Numbered from the stretch's first letter, positions 1 through 9,276 are shown. The stretch: 64,000 bases of DNA from Candidatus Brocadiaceae bacterium S225 (GCA_007859995.1 SMSL01000010.1:1-64000); one strand, 5' to 3'. The notes: a model not told the origin generated them from the letters alone. Program-made: numbers and translations.

Positions 1-21
1 ATCACGGATGATGCACTCCAT
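1..21 (-). CDS. 5' end of an unidentified leftward gene
   Basis: Only the first seven codons are inside the window (reading M-E-C-I-I-R-D from an ATG at 21-19). The call rests on a strong Shine-Dalgarno AAGGAGGG just upstream (about 24-32 on the minus strand) at ideal spacing. The product cannot be named. The gene would be divergent from murD, so the 22-235 stretch would carry both promoters. Confidence 0.5.
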
Positions 22-235
22 ATTCCCTCCTTAATTCAATGACATTACCTATGTCTATCTTGTCTTTTGCTTTTCCTTGTGTTCTTCGCGGCTTGACGTG
101 AGAAATAAATTATGCTGAATAGTTACCTATTTTGTTTAGTATAGTATTGAGGCTCATAAAAATGCAGTATTTATTTGAAAGATTATGTTCATCTGCTTTA
201 ATAAGAGAAATTTATTTGTAGAAAATCTGTAAATT

Positions 236-1675
236 ATGAATACAAGGCTTGTGGAGACAAAGAGTTTTAAAGGTAAAAAAGTAACTGTGATGGGATTGGG
301 ATTATTTGGAGGCGGTGTTGGTGTAGTTAAATATCTTGCTTCTCAGGGTGCAGATGTGACAGTTACAGACTTGAAAAGTGCTGAAGAACTATCCGCTTCT
401 CTTAAGCTGCTTGACGACCTGCCTGTTAGGCTTAAGCTTGGTAAACACGATGAAGCGGATTTCGTGAATGTGGACATGGTGGTTGTCAGTCCTGCGGTGC
501 CTGATGATTCAAGATTTTTGCAAATGGCGTGTGAAAACAGTGTACCTGTCGATTCTGAACTGAGTATTTTCTTCAGGCTTTGTCCTGCACCCGTGATAGG
601 GATTACGGGAAGTAACGGAAAATCTACAATCACATCGTTGTTGGGAGAGATGCTGAAAGAAGCGGGAATTAAAACATGGGTTGGCGGAAACATAGGTATT
701 TCATTACTGGAAAATCTTGGAGAAATAGAAACAGATGACGCTGTTGTGCTCGAGATATCAAGTTTTCAGCTTGAATATCTCGCCAGGATAGAAATGAGTC
801 CGCACATAAGTATCTTGACAAATATAGCGCCAAATCATCTTGACAGGCACAAAACTATGGAAAACTATATAGGTGCTAAAAAGGCAATTATTCACTATCA
901 ACAAGAGGGTGATTACGCAATAATGAATTACGACGACCCGATATTGAAAAAATGGAAAGATGAAACCAAAGGGCGCCATCTTTGGTTCAGCACAACAAAA
1001 GAACTGGAGCGTGGCGCCTTCCTGAAAAATAACGAAATTATTATCAATCATAATTCCACAAGCACCGTTATCCCCTGTTCAACACAAATTAACATAAAAG
1101 GCATTCATAACTGGCAGAATATAATGGCAGCATCATACGCGGCAATCTTAATGCATGCCGATGTGGAGTCTATTAAAAATGCAATTACGGGATTTGCAGG
1201 ACTAGAACACCGATTGGAGTACGTACACACCATCAACGAAGTACAATATTACAATGATTCAAAGGCAACTACACCGGAAGCAGCGATAGCAGGCATAAAA
1301 GCGTTTGAGAGCCCAACAATATTAATTGCAGGGGGGTACGATAAACAGGTCAGTCTTAATCAGTTTGCACAGGAATGTGCAGAAAATACAAAATGCGTAA
1401 TCCTGATCGGTGATACCGCTAAAACTATACAGAAACTTATTCAAGACATAACAGGGAAAAGGACAAAGCCGGAGATTTATATGGCAGCATCCCTGGATGA
1501 GTCAGTCAAAAAGGCATCTGAAGTTGCTGAGCCAGGGGATATCGTCTTGCTGTCACCGGCATGCGCAAGTTTCGGTCTGTTTGCAAACTACGAAGAGAGA
1601 GGGAAAAAGTTTAAAGCGCTTGTTTCTCAACTGAATACCAATGAACCCGCACACATGCAAACCAATATTAACTGA
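236..1675 (+). CDS. murD: UDP-N-acetylmuramoyl-L-alanine--D-glutamate ligase MurD
   Basis: Cytoplasmic ATP-dependent ligase that adds D-glutamate to UDP-MurNAc-L-alanine in peptidoglycan synthesis. The 479 residues show an N-terminal Rossmann-like domain (GLGLFGGGVG near residue 20), the Mur-ligase P-loop GITGSNGKST at about 122-131, the TNIAPNHLDRH segment of the central domain, and a C-terminal domain with YNDSKATTPEA and LLSPACASFG, both typical of MurD. Length is slightly above the usual 440-460. No clear Shine-Dalgarno precedes the ATG. It is not in a dcw cluster: the next gene, 30 bases on, is a tRNA nucleotidyltransferase. Identity is secure from the motifs; presence of MurD implies a peptidoglycan-making cell. 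Confidence 0.95.
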   Translation: MNTRLVETKSFKGKKVTVMGLGLFGGGVGVVKYLASQGADVTVTDLKSAEELSASLKLLDDLPVRLKLGKHDEADFVNVDMVVVSPAVPDDSRFLQMACENSVPVDSELSIFFRLCPAPVIGITGSNGKSTITSLLGEMLKEAGIKTWVGGNIGISLLENLGEIETDDAVVLEISSFQLEYLARIEMSPHISILTNIAPNHLDRHKTMENYIGAKKAIIHYQQEGDYAIMNYDDPILKKWKDETKGRHLWFSTTKELERGAFLKNNEIIINHNSTSTVIPCSTQINIKGIHNWQNIMAASYAAILMHADVESIKNAITGFAGLEHRLEYVHTINEVQYYNDSKATTPEAAIAGIKAFESPTILIAGGYDKQVSLNQFAQECAENTKCVILIGDTAKTIQKLIQDITGKRTKPEIYMAASLDESVKKASEVAEPGDIVLLSPACASFGLFANYEERGKKFKALVSQLNTNEPAHMQTNIN

Positions 1676-1705
1676 AAATTTGTACACGAAAAAGAGTGTT
1701 GAACC

Positions 1706-3124
1706 ATGAATGATAAGGCTAATCTCGACTCACGTAAAAACCAACTTAAAGCGACAGCAATAGGCATAGTCAAACGCCTGAGAGAAAACGGGTTCAGCGC
1801 ACTATTTGCGGGTGGTTGTGTTCGTGACATGCTGATGGGCAGCATCCCGGAAGACTATGATATTGCTACGGATGCCAACCCCGATGATATTATAAGTATA
1901 TTCAAACGAACGGTCCCTATCGGTATTCACTTTGGAGTTATTCTGGTCATAGAAAATGACTTCGCGTTTGAGGTTGCCACGTTCAGATCTGACGGTACAT
2001 ACTCGGATGGACGCCATCCTGACACGGTAACATTCTGTGATGCCAGCGGAGATGCATTAAGACGAGACTTTACTATAAACGGAATGTTTTATGATCCGAT
2101 TGAAGATAAACATTTTGATTGTGTTGGAGGGGAAGATGATCTGAAAGCCCGTCTGATTCGGGCCATTGGAAACCCCTTTGAAAGATTTAATGAAGATAGA
2201 TTGCGAATGATAAGAGCCGTACGTTTTGCATGTCAATTTGACTTCAAGATTGAGGAGCAGACTGCTGAGGCTATAAAAAAGCTTCATCATAAAATATTAA
2301 CCGTAAGCAGTGAAAGAATTAGAGATGAACTCCGAAAGACATTAACCGGCCCAAACCCGGATACGAGTATCAAAATGCTGGACGAGCTGAACCTTCTGCA
2401 TGAAATACTTCCGGAAGTAACGGCAATGAAGGGTGTCGCGCAACCGGAAAACTTTCATCCTGAAGGTGATGTCTTTACGCATACTCTACTCACATTAACA
2501 AAATTGGCAGACGGAAGAAAAGCAACAGATACCAGTGAAGAACATCATTCCATTGCGCACGGTCCTGGTAAAAAAAATGTTTCCGGCAGTTGGGAACTGG
2601 CAATGGCCGTACTCCTTCACGACATAGGAAAACCTGTAACATTTGAGATTGCAGATCGTATCAGGTTTAACAACCATGATAGTGTTGGCGCTAAAATGAC
2701 GGAAAAGATATGTGAACGTTTAAGAATGTCTAATGCAGAGAAAGAACGTATTACGTGGTTGGTAAGAATGCATCTCTATCTAAGACATGCACAGGAAATG
2801 AGGATAAGCAAACTAAAAAGGCTTTTCGCTCACGAAGGCTACCCTGAACTTGCAGAGCTGTATAAGGTGGATTCACTTGCCAGTACTGCAAATCTTGATG
2901 ATTACAACTTCTGTCAGAATATGTTTGAAGAACTGAAAGTAGAAGAAATAAAACCCGAACCCCTTATAACAGGTAGTGATTTAATCGCTTTAGGATTGAA
3001 GCCCGGCCCAATATTCGCAAAAATTCTGGATGCAATAAAGGATGAACAACTGGAACAGAAGATAACAACAAAAAAAGAGGCTTTAAAAAAAGCGAAAGAA
3101 CTAGTATCAATAGAATCAGGTTAA
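1706..3124 (+). CDS. cca: CCA-adding enzyme / poly(A) polymerase family nucleotidyltransferase with HD domain
   Basis: Class II tRNA nucleotidyltransferase. The N-terminal head has GGCVRDMLMG followed by EDYDIATDA (about residues 36-57), the metal-binding Asp pair of the family. RRDFTINGMFYDP and the RMIRAVRFACQF block follow (nucleotide-binding and neck domains). An HD phosphohydrolase domain with HDIGK lies near residue 305. The combination is typical of CCA-adding enzymes, but CCA-adding and poly(A) polymerase activities cannot be told apart reliably by eye. A CCA-adding role is plausible because two of the five tRNA genes in the window (8547 and 9190) do not encode CCA. It follows murD by 30 bases and is likely co-transcribed with it. 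Confidence 0.85.
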   Translation: MNDKANLDSRKNQLKATAIGIVKRLRENGFSALFAGGCVRDMLMGSIPEDYDIATDANPDDIISIFKRTVPIGIHFGVILVIENDFAFEVATFRSDGTYSDGRHPDTVTFCDASGDALRRDFTINGMFYDPIEDKHFDCVGGEDDLKARLIRAIGNPFERFNEDRLRMIRAVRFACQFDFKIEEQTAEAIKKLHHKILTVSSERIRDELRKTLTGPNPDTSIKMLDELNLLHEILPEVTAMKGVAQPENFHPEGDVFTHTLLTLTKLADGRKATDTSEEHHSIAHGPGKKNVSGSWELAMAVLLHDIGKPVTFEIADRIRFNNHDSVGAKMTEKICERLRMSNAEKERITWLVRMHLYLRHAQEMRISKLKRLFAHEGYPELAELYKVDSLASTANLDDYNFCQNMFEELKVEEIKPEPLITGSDLIALGLKPGPIFAKILDAIKDEQLEQKITTKKEALKKAKELVSIESG

Positions 3125-3182
3125 ATCCATATAGGCAGACTTTTAACTTTTTTTCAGGTATAATACTGAAAGGCAAAATACA

Positions 3183-3752
3183 TTGAAAGTTATAATAAAA
3201 GATACGAAAAGAGAATATGACGGGTTTTTTAAGGTTGATAGGGTCTTACTTCAGCATGAAAAATTTGATGGCTCAATGAGCAATGAAATCGACAGGTTAA
3301 ATTTTAACAGGGGAGATACTGTTGCTGTCATTCTCTATAACAAAACGAATAAGTCTCTTGTCCTGATCAGGCAATTTCGGTATCCGGCATATGTGGACGA
3401 CGGCCCTGGATGGCTGATCGAATGCGTTGCAGGTATCAAAGACAACGGAGATATCTCAGTAGCAAAAAAAGAGGTGCTTGAAGAAACAGGTTATAAAATT
3501 AACGACGTAAAATACCTGACCCAGTTCTACCCAAGCCCCGGAGGATGTTCTGAAAGAATATCCGTATATCTCGCTTACGTTGAAACAAGAGAGGAGATAA
3601 AAGATGAATACTTTGGCACAGGAAACGAAGATATTGAGGTTATAGAGATACCACTGACCAAGGCATTAGAAATGGTTAAGAATAGTGAAATCTGTGATGG
3701 AAAAACTATAATAGGCATCTACCACCTTCGTGATGAACTGGAGGAAGAGTAG
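3183..3752 (+). CDS. Nudix hydrolase, ADP-ribose/GDP-mannose pyrophosphatase type
   Basis: A 189-residue Nudix protein that probably splits nucleotide-sugar or ADP-ribose diphosphates. The Nudix box lies at about residues 83-105 and ends in KKEVLEETGY; the usual first Glu is Asp and the usual Arg before EV is Lys, otherwise the box is intact. LIRQFRYPA ahead of the box and the segment YPSPGGCSERI after it are hallmarks of the YffH/NudK/ADP-ribose pyrophosphatase group. The start is TTG with an AAAGG 8-12 bases upstream; no in-frame ATG covers the N-terminal beta strand. It lies 58 bases after the nucleotidyltransferase gene on the same strand. Confidence 0.85.
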   Translation: MKVIIKDTKREYDGFFKVDRVLLQHEKFDGSMSNEIDRLNFNRGDTVAVILYNKTNKSLVLIRQFRYPAYVDDGPGWLIECVAGIKDNGDISVAKKEVLEETGYKINDVKYLTQFYPSPGGCSERISVYLAYVETREEIKDEYFGTGNEDIEVIEIPLTKALEMVKNSEICDGKTIIGIYHLRDELEEE

Positions 3753-4085
3753 AATGCTTTCAATTTTGTACGTTAGGCAATTCCATTGTCGAATAGTAAA
3801 AAATACGATTAAAAAAATATTATGAAGAATAAGACCGTTTTCTATAATGACAATATCATAATTGAAAACAGAAAACAGGAAGTTACAGAATCCATGATGG
3901 ACCAGACCTCTTTCGGTTGAGATTTACATTATTGTACCTTTTCATTAGTACGAAAATAGGGTAATTTGTGTATAATTTATAATTGAGGATGTTGAAAAGA
4001 TTTATAAGTTTATTTTGGAGTGCAGTGATCGCCTGTCCGCCAGTCTATTAGGCGGGTGTCACTGTTTTAACACGCATCTTCGCGA
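3753..4085. other. Intergenic region with a nested hairpin
   Basis: No gene seen. At 4021-4066 an outer CAGTGA/TCACTG pair encloses an inner CCGCC/GGCGG hairpin with loop AGTCTATTA. No T-tract follows, so it is not an evident terminator. The stretch ends in the 17-base sequence also found at 8-24 (see findings). Confidence 0.5.
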
Positions 4086-4919
4086 ATGATGCACTCCATA
4101 TTATTACTAATTATCATCATAATAATGCTCATTCCGAAATTCATAGAAAAAAGATTAATTTTTCATCCGAACAGAAGCAACGACCACGCAACTCCGGATG
4201 CTTATGGCATTGAGTATGATGATGTTACATTCCGGACCGAAGACGGGTTGAATCTGAACGGCTGGTTCGTCCCGGGAAAAAAATCCTCTCCAGATACTAA
4301 CCTGCATACGCTCCTATGGTTTCACGGTAATTCAGGCAACATAAACCGCAGGCTTGATAACATAAAGATGCTGCATGATAGAGTGCCGGTAAATGTCTTT
4401 ATCTTTGACTATCGTCAATACGGCAGGAGCGAGGGTAAGATATCCGAAAAGGGAACCTATATTGATGCAAGAGCTGCCCTTGCATACCTACATTCACGAA
4501 ATGACATAGACAGTGATAAGATAATCTTCTTTGGCCGTTCCCTTGGCAGTGCAGTAGCCGTCGAACTTGCCGTAAAGGAGGAATGCCGTGCCCTGATTCT
4601 TGAAACGCCATTTACGTCTATAAAAGAGATGGGGGAAAAGCTTTATCCATTCCTTCCTTTTACTTTTTTTTTAAGGACAAAATATGACACTCTCTCTAAG
4701 ATCAGGCATATAAAAGTACCAACCCTTATCATGCATGGAGACAAAGATGAACTCGTTCCAATTGAACAGGGAAAGATGTTATTTGAGAAGGCTAATGAAC
4801 CCAAGGAATTTTACACTATCCCCGGAGCCATGCACAATGACACACATATCGTGGGTGGAGAAGAATATTTCGATGTGATCAGGGATTTTATTGACAAATT
4901 AACAAAACAAGAAGGCTGA
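4086..4919 (+). CDS. Alpha/beta hydrolase with N-terminal membrane anchor
   Basis: A 277-residue serine hydrolase of the BEM46/ABHD13-like type, substrate unknown. The first 20 residues are a strongly hydrophobic segment rich in Leu and Ile, best read as an uncleaved signal anchor. Visible core motifs are WFHGNSGN (oxyanion strand, about residue 78), FDYRQYGRSEG, the nucleophile elbow GRSLGS (Ser about residue 151), HGDKDELVP with the likely acid residue (about 218) and the terminal GAMHND with the likely catalytic His (about 249). Two ATGs in a row (4086 and 4089) are possible starts; neither has a clear Shine-Dalgarno. It converges on the long protease gene that follows. Confidence 0.85.
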   Translation: MMHSILLLIIIIIMLIPKFIEKRLIFHPNRSNDHATPDAYGIEYDDVTFRTEDGLNLNGWFVPGKKSSPDTNLHTLLWFHGNSGNINRRLDNIKMLHDRVPVNVFIFDYRQYGRSEGKISEKGTYIDARAALAYLHSRNDIDSDKIIFFGRSLGSAVAVELAVKEECRALILETPFTSIKEMGEKLYPFLPFTFFLRTKYDTLSKIRHIKVPTLIMHGDKDELVPIEQGKMLFEKANEPKEFYTIPGAMHNDTHIVGGEEYFDVIRDFIDKLTKQEG

Positions 4920-4992
4920 GCATTTACTACGGATTTATACACATGCCGCTAATAATAGTGAAATAGATGTACAGCAGAAAATGTATCTCCGC

Positions 4993-7900
4993 TTACGATT
5001 CCTCTTTTTCCGAGGAAGGAAGTTGTGTAACAACAAATGATTTTGTTGATAGTAGATCCTGATCATCTCTGGTGACTATGGAGATGACGTTTGGGCCATC
5101 CTTAAGCGGAATATCACTGGCAAAAGAGATCCTTGATTTGTCTGTTTCTGAAGCGTCTTTATTAGATCTATAAAATACCTTATCTTCATTTACCAGGATG
5201 TAGATATATTTTATTGCATTATCATCACTGACGGTACCGGAAAGAGATATATGCCCCTGTCTGAAGGTGTCATATGGTTTTTGTTGATCAAGCTCTATTA
5301 ATGGAGGCACGTTCTGCAATAACAGGTCCGGGGTCTTCTGTTCGCGGGAGTAAGAATGCCCGCTAACTTCTACCTTATCAGAAGAAATCCATCCAAATCT
5401 ACCTTCAGGCATTATTACACGATACCATGACTGCGTTTCTTTGTCGGCCATAAGAGTTGCTCCGTTACGCGCATAGGAGATAACTGGCGTTGAAGAAGAT
5501 TTTCCGTTGTAAATAGGAACGGAATCGTCAATTACGTTGAGAGCTTTTTCCGCCAACTGCATTTTTCCGTTCTCACCATTCAGGTCTACCTTAAACTCCA
5601 ATTTACCGGAAATACGTGTTCCATAAGTGGTGTCCGCTATAGTGAGATCAACAGAAAAATCATCAGCTTCCAGAGTATCTCTTACCGAGAGTTTAATTTT
5701 AAGAGATTTTGATTCACCTGGGAGTAATTCTCCTAATTCCATTTTGCCTCTTTCAATGAAGACCTCTTTCTGGCTTAACTCTCTCAAGGCAATAATGTTC
5801 TTTTCCGATGTGCCTTTTCCGTTATTTTTTACAAAAAGTGCCAGATCTACGACTTCCCCTCTCTGTATAATTCCATCTCCGTTCCCTGTTAATCCTTCAC
5901 CTTCGTCAATTATCTGGTATGAATATGAGAATACCGGCACGGGTAGCGCATTAATTGATACCGTACTTTTTACGTCTTCAGGAGCATTTCCACTAAATTC
6001 AAAGAACTTAACGATAAGTTCATCCTTTCTACTTATAGAATTTTGTGGAATTTTTATTGTCTTAGAAGATGTTTTTGTCTCACCTTTCTCTACCTTACCA
6101 AAAATAAACTCACGCTTGTCGATAAGAAGGTTCTTAGATTCCACCATACCTCTTAGCTGATACAAGGTGTCTTCACCGTTATTAGTAATACTGATTTCTA
6201 TTTTCAACTCTTCCGCGGCGTTAACTTCCCCATTAGAAGGCGTGAGATGTAGAGTTGTTGTTACCGATGGAGAAATGGCTGTTTCCCCGGTAGACCAGTC
6301 AATACCCTGGATATGTAAGGCGTCAGCGATCTTTGTTTCCTCACTTTTTTTGAAATCTTCAATAATAGGTTTTAATTGATCTAAAAAATCGTCATTTTTA
6401 CCAATGAGAGAGGAATTAAGGATAATTTTTTTAGCAAATTGTACATGTGTATCTTTCTCCAAGTCAGGTATTTTGTAGTAATCATCGTCTTTGATTTTCT
6501 TTTCTTTTTCTTCTTCGCCTTCTTCGGTTTCGTCATCAACATGTACAAGATACCTGACTTTTTCATAAGGCAGCTCGGCGTCTGAATGTTCACCCAGATG
6601 TTTCTTTAAATCTTCTTCTCTAAAATGCGGATTCTCATTGAATAAGATAATTTCATCCTTTGAAACCTGTGATTGAACAAGCATAATATCCGGTGCAATT
6701 CCTACTGACTGTATATCGGTAAAGTTCGGAGTTAAATATTTTCCTACAGTAAGCTTTAGCGCCGCGCCACTGTTTATCAGGTCGATCAATTGTTGTATGG
6801 AACCTTTGCCGAAGCTGGTATCACCAATAAGGGGTGCTCGATTATTATCTTTCAGGGCACCGGCAACTATTTCTGCTCCGGAAGCGCTTCCTGCATCTAT
6901 AATTACAACCAGCGGGCATTTGCTAAGATCTTTGGATGATTTTGTTGCCTTTTGGATTTTCTGTTTACCCATTGGTTCTACGGTAATTACAATCAATCCT
7001 GAAGAAAGAAATTTGTCTGCCACGGCAATTGCCTGGCCTAACAACCCCCCGGAATTGTTACGAAGGTCTAAAATAAGTCCTTTTAATTCACCGCTTTCAG
7101 TTGTCAACTTCTCAATTTCTTCTTCTAAAGACTGTGATGTATCTTCCTGGAAATTTCTTATCTTTATATACCCGATGTTGCCATCTGCTAATTTCGAGCT
7201 AACGCTGGGTATTGAAATAATTTCCCTTATGAGTGTGACGGTTTTATTAGTCTGAGATTTTTTGCTCTCCACCAATAAGATAACCTCAGTAGAGGGATCT
7301 CCCCTAAGTTTATTAACCGCCTCTTGTAGTGACATATTTACCGTAGAATCTTCATCAATTGCGATGATTTTATCCCCTGACTTCAAACCTGCTCTGAATG
7401 CGGGGGTTCCTTCAATAGGAGAAATCACGGTCAATATCCCATCTCTCACACCAACTACCATTCCAAGGCCTCCAAATTTACCCGAGGTGCCTATTTTAAA
7501 CTCATCAAAGTCTTTAGGCGGAAAAACAACAGAATGAGGATCTAATTGTGAAAGCATGCCATTAATTGCCGCGAATTCAATATCCTCTGTTTTGATCTCG
7601 TGATGTTTATTATCGTTTACAAAATGTAAAACCTCGTTCAAGGTATTATACAGTTCACCTAGTCTGCGTACTTTGGAAAAATCGATGACTTTAGAGGCTT
7701 CATCAACCAGGATTTCAATTTTTTCTGATTTGTCGTTCACGCTAACCTGGACTTCAGGGATTATTCTTTCGAGCCAGGAGAGTGATTCTTTCAGCATTTC
7801 TTTAGGCTTTATTCTGTCCGGCTCAACATAAAATCGATTTATGTATGAACAGACAATACCGACTAAACGGAATTTGTACTCTTCCTTTTCCTGGCTATCC

Positions 7901-8013
7901 ACTTCGTTAAAATGCTTGTTAAGTGAACAGCTATTCGATATAGCGAAGAAAGTAACTAGAATAGATGCGCAGAAAAAGATTGCCAGTGTGTAAAGATATT
8001 TTTTCTTGTACAT
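4993..8013 (-). CDS. C-terminal processing protease (S41) with PDZ, Ig-like and SH3 domains
   Basis: A 1006-residue exported serine protease, more than twice the length of common CtpA/CtpB proteins. In order: signal peptide or anchor (residues 5-25), PDZ domain (about 175-250), S41 catalytic domain (about 275-455) with GSASGAE and FGKGSIQQL giving a probable Ser378/Lys403/Gln407 catalytic set, an acidic/Lys-rich linker near 500, two or three beta-rich CARDB-like repeats (about 580-810, phrases such as EISITNNGED and LFVKNNGKG), a bacterial SH3-like segment (about 830-890) and a last Ig-like repeat. The C-terminal half suggests binding to cell-wall or surface structures (inference). Divergent from the tRNA cluster. 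Confidence 0.9.
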   Translation of the reverse strand: MYKKKYLYTLAIFFCASILVTFFAISNSCSLNKHFNEVDSQEKEEYKFRLVGIVCSYINRFYVEPDRIKPKEMLKESLSWLERIIPEVQVSVNDKSEKIEILVDEASKVIDFSKVRRLGELYNTLNEVLHFVNDNKHHEIKTEDIEFAAINGMLSQLDPHSVVFPPKDFDEFKIGTSGKFGGLGMVVGVRDGILTVISPIEGTPAFRAGLKSGDKIIAIDEDSTVNMSLQEAVNKLRGDPSTEVILLVESKKSQTNKTVTLIREIISIPSVSSKLADGNIGYIKIRNFQEDTSQSLEEEIEKLTTESGELKGLILDLRNNSGGLLGQAIAVADKFLSSGLIVITVEPMGKQKIQKATKSSKDLSKCPLVVIIDAGSASGAEIVAGALKDNNRAPLIGDTSFGKGSIQQLIDLINSGAALKLTVGKYLTPNFTDIQSVGIAPDIMLVQSQVSKDEIILFNENPHFREEDLKKHLGEHSDAELPYEKVRYLVHVDDETEEGEEEKEKKIKDDDYYKIPDLEKDTHVQFAKKIILNSSLIGKNDDFLDQLKPIIEDFKKSEETKIADALHIQGIDWSTGETAISPSVTTTLHLTPSNGEVNAAEELKIEISITNNGEDTLYQLRGMVESKNLLIDKREFIFGKVEKGETKTSSKTIKIPQNSISRKDELIVKFFEFSGNAPEDVKSTVSINALPVPVFSYSYQIIDEGEGLTGNGDGIIQRGEVVDLALFVKNNGKGTSEKNIIALRELSQKEVFIERGKMELGELLPGESKSLKIKLSVRDTLEADDFSVDLTIADTTYGTRISGKLEFKVDLNGENGKMQLAEKALNVIDDSVPIYNGKSSSTPVISYARNGATLMADKETQSWYRVIMPEGRFGWISSDKVEVSGHSYSREQKTPDLLLQNVPPLIELDQQKPYDTFRQGHISLSGTVSDDNAIKYIYILVNEDKVFYRSNKDASETDKSRISFASDIPLKDGPNVISIVTRDDQDLLSTKSFVVTQLPSSEKEES

Positions 8014-8157
8014 TTTGAAAGTGTCCTTGCTAAAATATTATCGCAAAGTTATTTATATAACCTTGATCTGTTTTTCCGAAAAATACAATATAAGCTTGAT
8101 TATTAGCCAAGTCAAGGATAAGTTCGTTTTGAGTAACCGCTACGCTTTAAAAATTTA

Positions 8158-8186
8158 TTGACATAACGACGCATAATGCTTAAACT
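8158..8186 (+). promoter_or_regulatory. Sigma-70 type promoter for the tRNA-Val/tRNA-Asp pair
   Basis: A perfect -35 TTGACA at 8158-8163, a 17-base spacer and a -10-like TAAACT at 8181-8186, ending 18 bases before the 5' end of tRNA-Val. It is the clearest housekeeping promoter in the window. Confidence 0.65.
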
Positions 8187-8204
8187 TGTCTCTTGGCTAA
8201 AAAA

Positions 8205-8281
8205 GGGCGATTAGCTCAGTTGGCTAGAGCACTTGCCTTACAAGCAAGACGTCATAGGTTCGAGTCCTATATCGCCCACCA
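8205..8281 (+). tRNA. tRNA-Val (anticodon TAC)
   Basis: Acceptor stem GGGCGAT pairs with ATCGCCC, the anticodon arm CTTGC/GCAAG holds loop CTTACAA (anticodon TAC), and the T-arm carries GGTTCGAGTCC. The 3' CCA is encoded (8279-8281). First gene of a tRNA cluster with tRNA-Asp 52 bases downstream. Confidence 0.97.
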
Positions 8282-8333
8282 TCATACAAAAGAGATAAAA
8301 GATTTATGGCTTTTCATGTAAATGAAGAACAGG

Positions 8334-8410
8334 GGGGCCGTAGCTCAATTGGTTAGAGTACCAGACTGTCGATCTGGATGTTGCGGGTTCGAGTCCCGTC
8401 GGCCTCGCCA
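8334..8410 (+). tRNA. tRNA-Asp (anticodon GTC)
   Basis: Acceptor GGGGCCG pairs with CGGCCTC (one G-T pair), anticodon stem CCAGA/TCTGG with loop CTGTCGA (anticodon GTC), T-arm GGGTTCGAGTCCC. The 3' CCA is encoded at 8408-8410. Confidence 0.97.
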
Positions 8411-8546
8411 TTATTAAATTTTTTATTCTTCTGGTTTTTTTGGAATCGTTTTATTGGGGCAATCACCGTGCTTACTGGTATGCTTTAATTGAAAGCCTCA
8501 TTGTGTGGCGCTGGTTTTTAAATAGCAAATGTTCAATGAGAACAAT

Positions 8547-8620
8547 GCGCCCATAGTTCAATTGGATAGAATATCGGTCTACGAAACCGGGGGTTGCACG
8601 TTCGAATCGTGCTGGGCGCA
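8547..8620 (+). tRNA. tRNA-Arg (anticodon ACG)
   Basis: Acceptor GCGCCCA pairs with TGGGCGC, anticodon loop CTACGAA gives ACG, T-arm CGTTCGAATCG. No CCA is encoded: TAT follows the discriminator A at 8620. This tRNA is the usual bacterial substrate for A34-to-inosine editing by TadA, whose gene starts 33 bases downstream. Confidence 0.95.
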
Positions 8621-8653
8621 TATAAATCTGTTTGAATTCTCGTTGTAAAGTTC

Positions 8654-9124
8654 ATGATAACTGAATTCCGTTCGCATGAGTACTATATGCGGCAGGCAAT
8701 CGCTGAAGCAAAAAAGGCCTTTGAAAAGGACGAAGTTCCTGTAGGAGCCATAATTGTTTATAACAATAGTGTAATTGCGAAGGCGCATAATCAACGGGAG
8801 ATGTTATTAGACCCCACAGCTCACGCTGAAATGATTGCCATCACACAGGCATCTGCATATCTCCAAAACTGGAGGCTAAGCGATACTACCGTATATATAA
8901 CCCTGGAACCATGCACAATGTGCGCAGGGGCATTGGTTCAGGCCCGGGTCAAAAACCTGGTATACGGAGCAAAAGATGAAAAATACGGCGCTTGTGAGTC
9001 TACCGTAAATTTGGTTAATGATCCTCGTTTTAATCACCGTATGAATGTTATCTCTGGCGTTTTAGAGGATGAGTGTAGCTTGCTTTTGAAGCAATTTTTT
9101 CTGGAAAAACGTCTGAACGATTGA
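8654..9124 (+). CDS. tadA: tRNA-specific adenosine deaminase TadA
   Basis: Zinc-dependent deaminase that converts A34 of tRNA-Arg(ACG) to inosine so that it reads CGU, CGC and CGA. The 156 residues carry the cytidine/deoxycytidylate deaminase signature: HAEM (zinc ligand His57, proton-shuttle Glu59) and PCTMC (zinc ligands Cys87 and Cys90), plus DEVPVGAIIV and WRLSDTTVYITLEPC, which are characteristic of TadA. Length is normal. The ATG has no strong Shine-Dalgarno. The gene lies between its own substrate tRNA and two tRNA-Ser genes, and is followed by the SRP RNA and dnaX. Confidence 0.95.
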   Translation: MITEFRSHEYYMRQAIAEAKKAFEKDEVPVGAIIVYNNSVIAKAHNQREMLLDPTAHAEMIAITQASAYLQNWRLSDTTVYITLEPCTMCAGALVQARVKNLVYGAKDEKYGACESTVNLVNDPRFNHRMNVISGVLEDECSLLLKQFFLEKRLND

Positions 9125-9189
9125 TCTCTCGGCTGAAACAGCAGGTCAGTTTACACCGGGCAGACGGGTCGTTCTACCATTATTAAAGT

Positions 9190-9276
9190 GGAGGGATGGC
9201 TGAGCGGTTGAAAGCGCTGGTTTCGAAAACCAGTTGGGGAGAAATCTTCACGCGAGTTCGAATCTCGCTCCCTCCG
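9190..9276 (+). tRNA. tRNA-Ser (anticodon CGA)
   Basis: Acceptor GGAGGGA pairs with TCCCTCC, anticodon stem CTGGT/ACCAG with loop TTCGAAA (anticodon CGA), a long variable arm as expected for serine, and T-arm GAGTTCGAATCTC. Discriminator G at 9276 is followed by TTTT, so CCA is not encoded. Confidence 0.96.

Noticed and set aside
5627-6160. Rightward 177-codon frame opposite the long protease gene
   Set aside because: Shadow of the protease; translation has no signature.
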